DNA of 64,000 nt from CAVPFA01 sp963703655 (GTDB lineage: Bacteria > Actinomycetota > Acidimicrobiia > Acidimicrobiales > Bog-793), in NCBI GenBank assembly GCA_963703655.1, contig CAVPFA010000003.1, positions 2,046,001 to 2,110,000 on the forward strand, given 5' to 3'. The translations under genes and the position numbers were made by a program. The notes beneath the pieces were generated by a model that ran no database searches, had not been told where the DNA came from, and worked only from the letters and a program-made list of their open reading frames with translations. The stretch's first letter is position 1; every line of letters starts with the position of its first letter. Shown in pieces: positions 52,584-60,687 of the stretch.

Positions 52584-55500
52584 CTGAAGGGCTTCCCCAC
52601 CATGTCGCGCAACAGCAGGGCTCGCTCGACATAGGCGGTCGCGCCCTTCGCCTCGTAGATCGCGACGGCTCGCTCGGCCTGCTCGATCGCCGGCGCCCGG
52701 TCTCCGGCCAGCCAGAGGACCTCCGCGACGTCGAGTGCCGCCAGGCCCTGGTCGTAAAGAGACTGCATGTCGCCGACGATGGCGAGGGCTTCGGCCACCA
52801 GCTTGCGGGCATCGTCGATGCGTCCCCGGCGGGCCTCCACCTTCGCGAGCACGAGCCTGCTCACGAGCTGGGTGGACGACGCGTTGCTGTCGGCCGCCTC
52901 GGAGCTCGCCTTGGCCCAAGTCTCGGCCTCCTCGAAGCGGCCCTGGTGATAGATGAGCTGCGCCAGCCAACAAGCCCTGTAGGACCAGCAGTTCCAGTCG
53001 CCGATCTCCTCCAGCCCCGAGCAAAGCTGTCGCTGTGCCTGCTCGCCCTTGGCGAAGTCGCCGGCGTCCCACTCGATCGCCCCGCTCACCTCGCCGGTGT
53101 GCAGGAACAGGTGCTTCATACCTCGGTCGGCCATGTAGCTCGCCGCTGACCTGTGAATCTCGCGGGCCTCGTCGAAGCGGCCGATCGACGAGAGGAGGCG
53201 AGCCCTGTATACCTCGATCAACGGGTCCGGCCATTCGTTCTCCCTCGAGGCGTGTGCTTCGAGCCATGCGAGGGCCTCGGAAACCGGCGTGGGGCCGAAG
53301 ACCATTCCGCCGGCGACGGACGACCCACAGTGGCGGACCAGGTACTGCTCGCCGGCTCGCTCCGCGTGTTCCAGACCCCTGAGCACCGCATCGGTCGCCG
53401 CTCCGATCCGGCCGCGGTGGAATTCGAAGGACCCGGTCGCATACCAGAGCGACGCGAGCGCGGCGTCGTCGCCGGCTTGTTCGAAGACGGGTCGCGATCG
53501 ATCGATGAGCGCGCCGAGGTCGGCCATCTTGCCCTCGGGTTCCAATCGAGAGAGCACCATGACTCGGGCAAGCTCGGCTCGCAGCTCGCCGATGACGTCG
53601 CCGGCTGCGGCCGCGCGGCTCGACGCGGCTTGCGCCCGAGCAACGGCGTCGGTCTGCCGGGCTCCTTCGAACAGAGCCCAGACGACGTTCAGCTCGAGGG
53701 AGATATTCGGCCGGTCCGGTGACATGAGGTAGCTCGCCCGCTCGAGCAGGTTCGCCGCCGCCCCCGAATCCCTGCGGTCGAGGGCGCGCAGGCCGGCTGT
53801 CTCGAGGCGCTGCGCCGCGGAGTCTGCCAGTGCCCGGGTGGCGCCGTCGATTGGCCCGAGGTCGCAGCGGTAGCGGTAGGCCTGCTCGAGGTGGAAACCG
53901 GCGATCTCGTCGCGCTCGATGAGGTCTCCAGCACACTCGTCCAGCCACCGAGCGAACCGCTCGTGCAGATCGGCGCGGACCGATTTCGGCAAGCCCTCGT
54001 AGGCAGCGTCGCGGATCAACAGGTGGCGAAAGCGGTACGCGTCGTCGCCCGAGAACGTGGCCCGGTCCGGTCTCACGAGGTCCTTGCGCACCAGGGTCAC
54101 GAGGTTGGCGTGGACCCCCGCCTCATCGGGCCTGAGGGCTTGGACCACTCCACGGTGGAAGGACGGGCCCTCCACGGAACCGCACTCGAGGACCCGGCGC
54201 TCGCCCACCTCGAGCTGGTCCAGGCGGGCAGCGAGAAGAGCCTGGATCGTCGGCGGGACCGAGACGGCGCTGCCCGAGACACCCACCGCGGCTGCGAACT
54301 CCTCCAAGAACAAAGGGTTTCCTGCGGCCGCCTCGCGGACGTGGTCACGAAGCCCCGAGCTCGCATCGGCTGGCAGGAGCCGCTCGATGAGCTCGCCGGC
54401 CTCGTCGGAGTTGAGCGGCTCGAGGAGCACCGTCGTGGCGTTGAGCTTGCCGCCACCCCACGTGGACCGGCGCTCGAGCAGCTCGGGCCGGGCCATGCAC
54501 AACAGCAGTATCGGGGCGTCGCGGCTGAGGTCGGTCACGTGCTCGATGAGGTCGAGAAACGTCTGCTCGCCCCAGTGAATGTCGTCGAACACGACAACGA
54601 GCGGCCTTTGCGCGGCGGCCCGTTCGAAAAGCTTGCGCGCGGCCCAGGCGATCTCGGACGACGTGCTGGCAAGGTTGGCTTGCCCGAGCAACGCTCCGAT
54701 CGCCGTGGTTGCCGCCTCGTCCTCGGCCCTCGGAATCCACGAACCATCGTCGGGCTCAAGGCGGAGAAGCTGCTTTATGACCTCGGCAACCGGCCAGTAC
54801 GTGATGCCCTCCCCGTAGGAGAGGCACCGTCCGCGCAGAACCGTCGCGTCGAGTCCCGAGAGGAACTCCGCAACGAGGCGGGACTTGCCGACTCCGGCGA
54901 CGCCGAGAAGCGTGAACAGGCTGCATGAACGCTCCTGAACGACGTTGGCGAAGGCGTGCTCGAGCATCGCAACCTGCCGTGCCCGTCCGACCATCGGGGC
55001 GCCGAGCTGCCTGACCGGCGTCTCGGCTCCGGCGATCACCTCGATGAGACGGTATGCCGGCACCGGCTCGCCCTTGCCCCTCAGCTCCAGCGGCTCGAGG
55101 TCTTCGACGACGACTGCGCCGCGGACGAGGCGAAGGGTCGCTTCTCCCAACAGCACCTCGCCGGGCGCAGCCGCCTGCTCGAAGCGTGCGGCGACGTTCA
55201 CGGCGTCGCCCGACGCCAGCCATTCATCTGTCGCCGTGGCCGCCTCTCCGGTGTTCACGCCCGTGCGCAGCTGCAGGGTCGTGTCGTGGTCGCGCTCCAG
55301 CTCGGTGTTGAGCTCCGGCAGCTCTGAGCGCAGGTCGGCCGCTGCCCGCAGGGCGCGAAGGGCGTCATCCTCGTGCAGCACGGGCACGCCGAACACGGCC
55401 ATGACCGCGTCGCCTATGAACTTCTCCACGGTCCCGCCATGGCGCTCGATCACCCGTCGTGCCAGCTCGAAATACCGCTCCATGACGCGGCGCAGGGTCT

Positions 55501-55672
55501 CGGGCTCGAGCCGCTCGCCGAGCGCGGTCGAGCCCGTGACGTCCGCGAACAGGACGGTGATCGTCTTCAGCTGCTCGGGCGATACAGCCTGTGGGCCAAG
55601 GGGGGCGGCGCACCCGTTGCAGAAACGGGCATCGGGCGGGTTCTCACGTCCGCACCCCGCGCAGGTCCGCAC
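52580..55672 (-). CDS. Class III adenylate/guanylate cyclase fused to AAA-type ATPase and TPR repeats
   Basis: 1030 aa regulatory protein. A zinc ribbon (C4, C7, C18, C21) precedes the cyclase domain, which has metal aspartates D44 (FADVTGST) and D88 (EKFIGDAVMAVFG), with N159 and R163 in DAVNVAARFEQ, so it is probably active. The ATPase module follows with Walker A GVAGVGKS (257-264) and Walker B VVVFDDIHW near 350. The last 450 residues are helical TPR-like repeats. This is the common actinobacterial architecture of cyclase plus STAND/LuxR-like ATPase, lacking a DNA-binding domain. The GTG start has no clear ribosome-binding site. The signal sensed is unknown. Confidence 0.9.
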   Translation of the reverse strand: MRTCAGCGRENPPDARFCNGCAAPLGPQAVSPEQLKTITVLFADVTGSTALGERLEPETLRRVMERYFELARRVIERHGGTVEKFIGDAVMAVFGVPVLHEDDALRALRAAADLRSELPELNTELERDHDTTLQLRTGVNTGEAATATDEWLASGDAVNVAARFEQAAAPGEVLLGEATLRLVRGAVVVEDLEPLELRGKGEPVPAYRLIEVIAGAETPVRQLGAPMVGRARQVAMLEHAFANVVQERSCSLFTLLGVAGVGKSRLVAEFLSGLDATVLRGRCLSYGEGITYWPVAEVIKQLLRLEPDDGSWIPRAEDEAATTAIGALLGQANLASTSSEIAWAARKLFERAAAQRPLVVVFDDIHWGEQTFLDLIEHVTDLSRDAPILLLCMARPELLERRSTWGGGKLNATTVLLEPLNSDEAGELIERLLPADASSGLRDHVREAAAGNPLFLEEFAAAVGVSGSAVSVPPTIQALLAARLDQLEVGERRVLECGSVEGPSFHRGVVQALRPDEAGVHANLVTLVRKDLVRPDRATFSGDDAYRFRHLLIRDAAYEGLPKSVRADLHERFARWLDECAGDLIERDEIAGFHLEQAYRYRCDLGPIDGATRALADSAAQRLETAGLRALDRRDSGAAANLLERASYLMSPDRPNISLELNVVWALFEGARQTDAVARAQAASSRAAAAGDVIGELRAELARVMVLSRLEPEGKMADLGALIDRSRPVFEQAGDDAALASLWYATGSFEFHRGRIGAATDAVLRGLEHAERAGEQYLVRHCGSSVAGGMVFGPTPVSEALAWLEAHASRENEWPDPLIEVYRARLLSSIGRFDEAREIHRSAASYMADRGMKHLFLHTGEVSGAIEWDAGDFAKGEQAQRQLCSGLEEIGDWNCWSYRACWLAQLIYHQGRFEEAETWAKASSEAADSNASSTQLVSRLVLAKVEARRGRIDDARKLVAEALAIVGDMQSLYDQGLAALDVAEVLWLAGDRAPAIEQAERAVAIYEAKGATAYVERALLLRDMVGKPFS

Positions 55673-55707
55673 GGACTGGAGGTCAGATCAGGTGCCGACG
55701 GTGAGGC

Positions 55708-56052
55708 CTAGCCGCTCACGACGAAGAACTTCTTCGATGGCTCATGCACGTGCCACGTGGCGTTCGTGCCGGCGACGAACGAGGCCAGGTCCCCTACGCC
55801 GAGCTCGACCGACTCGCCATCTTCGGTGTCGATGGTCACGGACCCCTCGAGGAGGAGGAGCGTCTCGTCGGCCGAGAAGGTGTAGTCGAAGGTTCCCGGC
55901 TCGGCTCGCCACAACCCGGTGAAGAGCACGCCCGCTCCAGCCGAGGTGTCTCGCAGCCAGTGCACCTCGCCGATCTGAGTGTCGCCCACCATGAATGGCT
56001 CGTACGAGTCGGCGTCGATCCGGGACTGGTGCACCTTCTTGGTCATGGCCAT
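55708..56052 (-). CDS. Cupin-domain protein
   Basis: 114 aa, a single cupin barrel of the DUF861/EutQ-like type. GTFDYTFSADETLLLLEGSVTIDTEDGESVELGVGDLASF spans the two cupin motifs, and THE usual histidines of motif 1 are largely replaced, although WHVHEP near 103 offers a histidine pair. Metal binding is therefore uncertain. The ATG is preceded by GGAGGA. It lies between the cyclase gene and the P450 gene on the same strand and could belong to the amide-degradation-like cluster. Function unknown. Confidence 0.8.
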   Translation of the reverse strand: MAMTKKVHQSRIDADSYEPFMVGDTQIGEVHWLRDTSAGAGVLFTGLWRAEPGTFDYTFSADETLLLLEGSVTIDTEDGESVELGVGDLASFVAGTNATWHVHEPSKKFFVVSG

Positions 56053-56177
56053 CGGTTTCCTCCGTCATCTCTGTTCTTTGCCCCAAAAACGAGCCGTGCC
56101 GCAAAATCTACCTGCCCGCCCCATTGCCGGGAAAGCCCACCTCGAAGGCCCGAAGGGCGAGCGCGACACGGACCGGA

Positions 56178-57377
56178 CTAGGAGCGACCCGGCCGCACGA
56201 CGAGCCGTTTGACCATGCGCAGGTTGATGTCGTGCGCCCGCTCGACCTCGACGATCTCGTAGCCCGGCATTCGCGAGAGCAACAGGCCGAGCGCCACTCG
56301 CCCCTCCAGACGCGCCAGCGGCGCACCTATGCAATGGTGCAGCCCCGCCCCGAAGGCGACGTTGCGCTTCGGCTCGCGCCACAGGCGGAGCTCGTTCGGG
56401 AAATCCCAGACCCACGGGTCGCGGTTTGCGGCGCCGAGCACGAGCAACACGGTGGCGCCGGCTGGGATGGTCACACCGTGCACCTGGACGGACTCGGTTG
56501 CCACCCGCGACAGGTTCTGGACCGGTGCGTCATAGCGGAGCAGCTCCTCTATCGCCCCCGGCAACGCGCTCGGGTGCTCGATGATCCAGGCCCGTTGGCC
56601 GGGGTGCTCGCCCAGCGCGCAGAGGCTGTTGCCGATCAGGCTGCTCGTCGTCGAGTTTCCCGCCTCGAAAAGCAGGTTGCACATCCCGACGGCCTCGTCG
56701 GGCGAGAGCGGGTCGCCTTCGCTCGGGGCGGCGACGAGCCGGCTGAGAAGGTCTTCCCCCGGCCGGCGGCGACGGTCCGCCAACTGCTCGGCGAAGTACG
56801 CACGCAGACGCGCCGCGGCCAGACGCGCCGAGTCGGGGGTGGTCCCGTCCTCTGCGCTGCACTCGACGATCTCGTCGGCCCAGCGCTTCAGCATCTCCGC
56901 GTCCTTTTCCGGCAAGCCCATCAGCTCGCCGATCACGAGCACAGGGAGGCGCTTCACGAACTCCTCCGCCATGTCGACCTCGCCGGCGCCCTCTATGCGT
57001 TCGAGAAGCGTCAGTGCCGTTCGCTCGACGAGCGCCTCGAGCCCGGCGACGGCCTGAGGGAGGAAGCTCGCCAGGACGGAGTGGCGCACGTCGCGATGTC
57101 GCGGCGGGTCCATCCCGATGATCGACGGCCCCTGCAGCTCGAGCAGGTCGTCCGGTCGCACGCCGGCCGAGCTCGAGAGCCGCTTCCAGTCGCGCAACGC
57201 CGTCGCGACGTCGTGAAAGCGCGACAGGGCGTAGAAGTCACGCTGCTCGTTGCGGTAGACGGGCGCCTGCGCGAGCAGCCACTCATAGACCGGGTACGGG
57301 TCGTCCTGGGTGGCGCGAGAGAAAAGGTCGTACTCGATCGGGGCTCCGGGGTTCGCGTCCGTGGTCGAACCCCCCAA
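56178..57377 (-). CDS. Cytochrome P450
   Basis: 399 aa, a soluble bacterial class I P450 size. The haem cysteine lies in FGAGLHHCIGAPLARLE near 345-360. The ExxR motif is EELLRYDAPV near 282, and the I-helix segment is LLFEAGNSTTSSLI near 240. In the I-helix the acidic residue of the usual AGxE/DTT is a serine (AGNSTT), as in some P450s with altered oxygen activation. No ferredoxin or ferredoxin reductase gene is adjacent. The TTG start has GGAGG eight bases upstream. Only four bases separate it from the LacI regulator stop, so the two are cotranscribed and the P450 may act on the same xenobiotic as the formamidase-like proteins. Confidence 0.9.
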   Translation of the reverse strand: MGGSTTDANPGAPIEYDLFSRATQDDPYPVYEWLLAQAPVYRNEQRDFYALSRFHDVATALRDWKRLSSSAGVRPDDLLELQGPSIIGMDPPRHRDVRHSVLASFLPQAVAGLEALVERTALTLLERIEGAGEVDMAEEFVKRLPVLVIGELMGLPEKDAEMLKRWADEIVECSAEDGTTPDSARLAAARLRAYFAEQLADRRRRPGEDLLSRLVAAPSEGDPLSPDEAVGMCNLLFEAGNSTTSSLIGNSLCALGEHPGQRAWIIEHPSALPGAIEELLRYDAPVQNLSRVATESVQVHGVTIPAGATVLLVLGAANRDPWVWDFPNELRLWREPKRNVAFGAGLHHCIGAPLARLEGRVALGLLLSRMPGYEIVEVERAHDINLRMVKRLVVRPGRS

Positions 57378-57381
57378 CGAC

Positions 57382-58420
57382 CTAACCTCCGCAGGAGCGA
57401 GGCGGCGCGATCGACCTGCGTTCGATCACGCGTGGCTCGGGCTCTTGGACTCGCTGCAACGGTTCGAAATCGCTGCCGTTCATGACCTTGACCAGAAGGT
57501 CGGTGGCGGCCTCGCCGAGCTCGAAAAGTGGCATCCAGATCGTGGCGAGCGGCGGCGAGAGGTACTCGGCGATAGTGGCGTCGTGGAAGGCGATGACCGA
57601 GAGGTCCTCCGGCACGGCGACGCCGGCCGCGTGGCAGGCCGCCAAGGCGCCGACGGCTGCGATGAGGCTGCTCATCGCCACCGCCGTCGGTGGGTTAGCC
57701 AGCTCGAGGAGACGCAGCATCGCGTCGTATCCGCCCGACTCGTTGAACGCGGCGCGCTGCACGTGCTGCGGGCGCACCGGCAGCCTGGCGTCTCGCATCG
57801 CCGCCTTGAACCCGGCTAGGCGCCGCGTCGCCGTGTCCACGTCGGCGGGGCCGGCGATGCACACGATGCGCGTATGCCCGAGGCTCACCAGTCGAGCCAC
57901 GCCGATGCTCATGCCCCGCTCGTCGTCCTCGATGACGCTGGGGACCGGCCCTCGAATGAGGCGGTTGAGCACCACACAGTTGCCGGTGCGCTCGAAGACG
58001 ACGTCGGGCAGCGAGTCGTTCACGTTCCCGCTGCCGATGAGGAGGCCGTCCACCCGCCCTCCGAGCACGAGCTCGCGATAGGCGGCTTCTATCTCGACGT
58101 AGTCGGACGACTCTGTCAGCAGCAGCACGTACCCCGCCGCCCGGGCGGCGGACTCGGCTCCCTTGATGATCTGGTCGTAGACGACGTTGGACAGCGCTCG
58201 GGATGATCAGCCCGATGGTCATCGTCCGGCGCAGCACCAGGCTGCGGGCGTTGACGTTGGGCACATATCCGAGCTCGGTCGCCGCCGTGATGATCCGGTC
58301 CCTCGTCACCGGCCTCACCCGGACGGCCGGATCGTTCCGCAGGACTCGTGAGACCGTCGATGGGTCCACGCCGGCGCTGCGCGCCACTGCGACGAGGGTG
58401 CTCGTGCTCGATCGAGCCAT
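57382..58420 (-). CDS. LacI-family transcriptional regulator with an apparent frameshift
   Basis: The first frame, from ATG 58418-58420, encodes the LacI helix-turn-helix (TLVAVARSAGVDPSTVSRVL), the hinge (NVNARSLVLRR) and TIGLIIP, where periplasmic-binding-like domain I begins. The sense then shifts near 58195-58203. The second frame gives ALSNVVYDQIIKGAESAARAAGY and the rest of the ligand domain, ending at 57382. One extra base explains the break. The intact protein would be about 345 aa. It lies divergently next to a dimethylformamidase-like gene with an operator between them, and upstream of the P450 gene. The effector is unknown but may be an amide or sugar-like molecule. Confidence 0.78.
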
Positions 58421-58520
58421 GCGACGGCCGTTTGAGCCGCGGGCGGTCGCAGGCTCGGTCAACTCTGTTCCCTCCCTGTCGGCGCTTGCAAGCGTGCCGT
58501 GTGCGTCTGAGATTTTAGAC

Positions 58521-58534
58521 AACAAACGCTTGTT
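58521..58534. promoter_or_regulatory. LacI-type operator upstream of a dimethylformamidase-like gene
   Basis: AACAA-ACGC-TTGTT has perfect five-base arms and a central CG, the usual form of LacI-family operators. It lies in a locally AT-rich stretch, 101 bases from the LacI start and about 30 bases before the likely start of the formamidase-like gene, so it could control both. Confidence 0.55.
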
Positions 58535-58565
58535 CTTGCATGTGCTTTACAATACATTGCAGCCC

Positions 58566-60677
58566 GTGCTGCGCGGCTACCTCGACCGGCTCTCCGCCGC
58601 ACCAGGCTCGAGCATCCGGGCCCGAGTGAGCGCTCCCCACGCTTCGCCGGTTGTGCGCGTGCTCCGCCTCTCGCACGGGGACCCGAATCCCGCCGGCCCC
58701 GGCTTTGTCGCCGATCCGCAAGCTTGGGCGGTGGCAGCTCTCCGGCCGGTCGCCGAGCAGTCGAGCTTGTCGGGATCCTTCGCGCTGGTCCCGCGCGCTC
58801 TCGAGTCGTGCACGGAAGGCTTCGCCCTGCTGGCGTGGATCCAGCCGACACGGCTCGAAGACGCGACGGTGGTCTGCTCGTGGATGACCGCAAGCGGTCC
58901 GGCGATGCTGTCCATCGACAGGAGGCGCCTCGCCATCGCCTCGAGTGGCGCAGGCACCCTCCTCGAATCGCCGCACGAGATGCACGAGCGCCAATGGTGT
59001 TTCGTGGCCGTCTCGGTCGCACGGCACCTCGCCCTCGCCTGGGGCGCGCTCGGACGGACAGGCGGCCCCTACCAGCTCGTCGGCCCAGCTGGTGAGCCGG
59101 CGATGCCCTCGGCCGCGAGCCCGCTTCTGATCGGCGCGGCCTTCGGCGCTTCTGGCGAGCCTGAAGGGTGCTTCGATGGCAAGATCGCCCGGCCGGTGCT
59201 GCTCGGCGAACTGCCCGACGCCGTCGGCCTGATGGACCTGATGAACTTCGGAGCCGAGCGGGTCCTCGGCGAGGAAAGAGTGCTCGCCCGTTGGGCATTC
59301 GGCTCAACCGACGACCTGGAACGTGTCGTTGACCTGTCGGGGCGCGGACGTCACGGCTCGCTCTTCAACGCCCCGAGCCTCGGCGTCACCGGCCCGCCCG
59401 ACGCCGGCGGTGCGAGTGGCGACGAGCCGCCGGCAGGCCCGCCGTTCGACGCTGTCCACCTTCACACCGACGACCTCGAGGACTGCCGCTGGCCCGATAC
59501 CCATCTCGTCGAGGTGCCCTTGGACGCTCCCAGCGGCTTGTACGCCTTGCAGCTGACGGACGGCCCGGACGAAGTTCAGCTGCCGTTCGTCGTCGTCCCC
59601 CGCCGGCAGGTCCCGGTGCTGCTCCTCGCCCCGACCTATACCTGGCAGGCCTATGCGAATCTCGGGCGCGACACGTCGCCGTATCCGGGCCTGTCGCACT
59701 ACGCGCTTCACCGCGACGGGTCGCCCGTCTACGTCACGACCCGTCTCAAGCCGGCGCCGGCGATCGGTCCGTTGGCCAGAGTCGAGGTCGACGGCGTCGA
59801 CAGCTTCGTCGGGGACCAGGAGGCCGGGCCCGCGGCGGGCGCGGCGCACCTTTTGATGGCCGACCTCTACGTCAACTACTGGCTTGGTCGGACCGGTGTC
59901 GAGTTCGGAGTGATCACCGACGAGGACCTCCACCTGCGCGGCGCGGCCGCCGTTGCCGGGTGCCGGACCCTTGTGCTTTCGGCCCATCCGGAGTACTGGA
60001 CGCGAGCGATGCTCGACACCCTCGAGGCGTTCCTCGCCCGGGGCGGCAGCGTCATGTACCTCGGCGGCAACGGTTTGTACTGGGTGACCTCGGTGCACCA
60101 GTCACGGCCCCATCTTCTCGAGGTGCGCCGGCGTTGCGGCTCGCAGACATCGGCCGCGCCCTGGGGCGAGGACGCCCATGTGTTCGAGCCACAGCCGGGA
60201 GGGACCTGGCGCGAGCGCGGGCGGCCACCCGACCGGCTCGTCGGTGTCGGGTTTGCGGGCTTCGGATGGGACCGTGCCGTCGCCTACACACGGACGGGCC
60301 CGTCCTACTCCGGGCGTTTCGGATGGGTATTCGAGGGGGTCGAGTCCTCGGTGATCGGCGGCGCCGGCCTGAACATGGGCGGGGCAGTGGCATTCGAATT
60401 CGACCGCTGCGACCAGGATCTCGGCCCCGCCGGCTGTGAGGTGCTCGCGACGGCCGCACCGCTCGGGGGCGGTTTCTTCCGCTCGTACGAGGACGGCCCC
60501 GGCCGAGCGCCCGACCCGCTCGTCCGCTGTGACATGACGATCCGCGAGACCGAGGCCGGCGGTCTCGTCTTCGCGCTCGGCTCCGTCACCGCGAGCGGGT
60601 GCCTTCCCGAGATGGGCGGGGAGACGAGTGATCTGGCGCGCGTCTGCACGAACGTGCTGCGCCGGACGATCGCCTGA
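58566..60677 (+). CDS. N,N-dimethylformamidase large-subunit-like protein 1
   Basis: About 703 aa from GTG 58566 (GTG 58542 is possible). The longer frame back to 58203 is antisense to lacI. An N-terminal strand domain (GYLDRLSAAPGSSIRARVS) is followed by a LamG/concanavalin-like domain (about 90-260) and the C-terminal catalytic domain. It keeps APTYTWQAYANLG (Y358, Y363) and SAHPEYWTRAM (H474, E476), then GGSVMYLGGNGLYWVT, the signatures of DmfA2. In Paracoccus the enzyme hydrolyses dimethylformamide with a Tyr/Tyr/Glu iron site. The partner small subunit is not encoded nearby. Probably repressed by the divergent LacI protein. The exact amide substrate is unknown. Confidence 0.82.
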   Translation: MLRGYLDRLSAAPGSSIRARVSAPHASPVVRVLRLSHGDPNPAGPGFVADPQAWAVAALRPVAEQSSLSGSFALVPRALESCTEGFALLAWIQPTRLEDATVVCSWMTASGPAMLSIDRRRLAIASSGAGTLLESPHEMHERQWCFVAVSVARHLALAWGALGRTGGPYQLVGPAGEPAMPSAASPLLIGAAFGASGEPEGCFDGKIARPVLLGELPDAVGLMDLMNFGAERVLGEERVLARWAFGSTDDLERVVDLSGRGRHGSLFNAPSLGVTGPPDAGGASGDEPPAGPPFDAVHLHTDDLEDCRWPDTHLVEVPLDAPSGLYALQLTDGPDEVQLPFVVVPRRQVPVLLLAPTYTWQAYANLGRDTSPYPGLSHYALHRDGSPVYVTTRLKPAPAIGPLARVEVDGVDSFVGDQEAGPAAGAAHLLMADLYVNYWLGRTGVEFGVITDEDLHLRGAAAVAGCRTLVLSAHPEYWTRAMLDTLEAFLARGGSVMYLGGNGLYWVTSVHQSRPHLLEVRRRCGSQTSAAPWGEDAHVFEPQPGGTWRERGRPPDRLVGVGFAGFGWDRAVAYTRTGPSYSGRFGWVFEGVESSVIGGAGLNMGGAVAFEFDRCDQDLGPAGCEVLATAAPLGGGFFRSYEDGPGRAPDPLVRCDMTIRETEAGGLVFALGSVTASGCLPEMGGETSDLARVCTNVLRRTIA

Positions 60678-60687
60678 GGGGGCGCGG

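Noticed and set aside
58203..58565. N-terminal extension of formamidase-like protein 1
   Set aside because: It is antisense to the LacI DNA-binding domain and crosses the operator.
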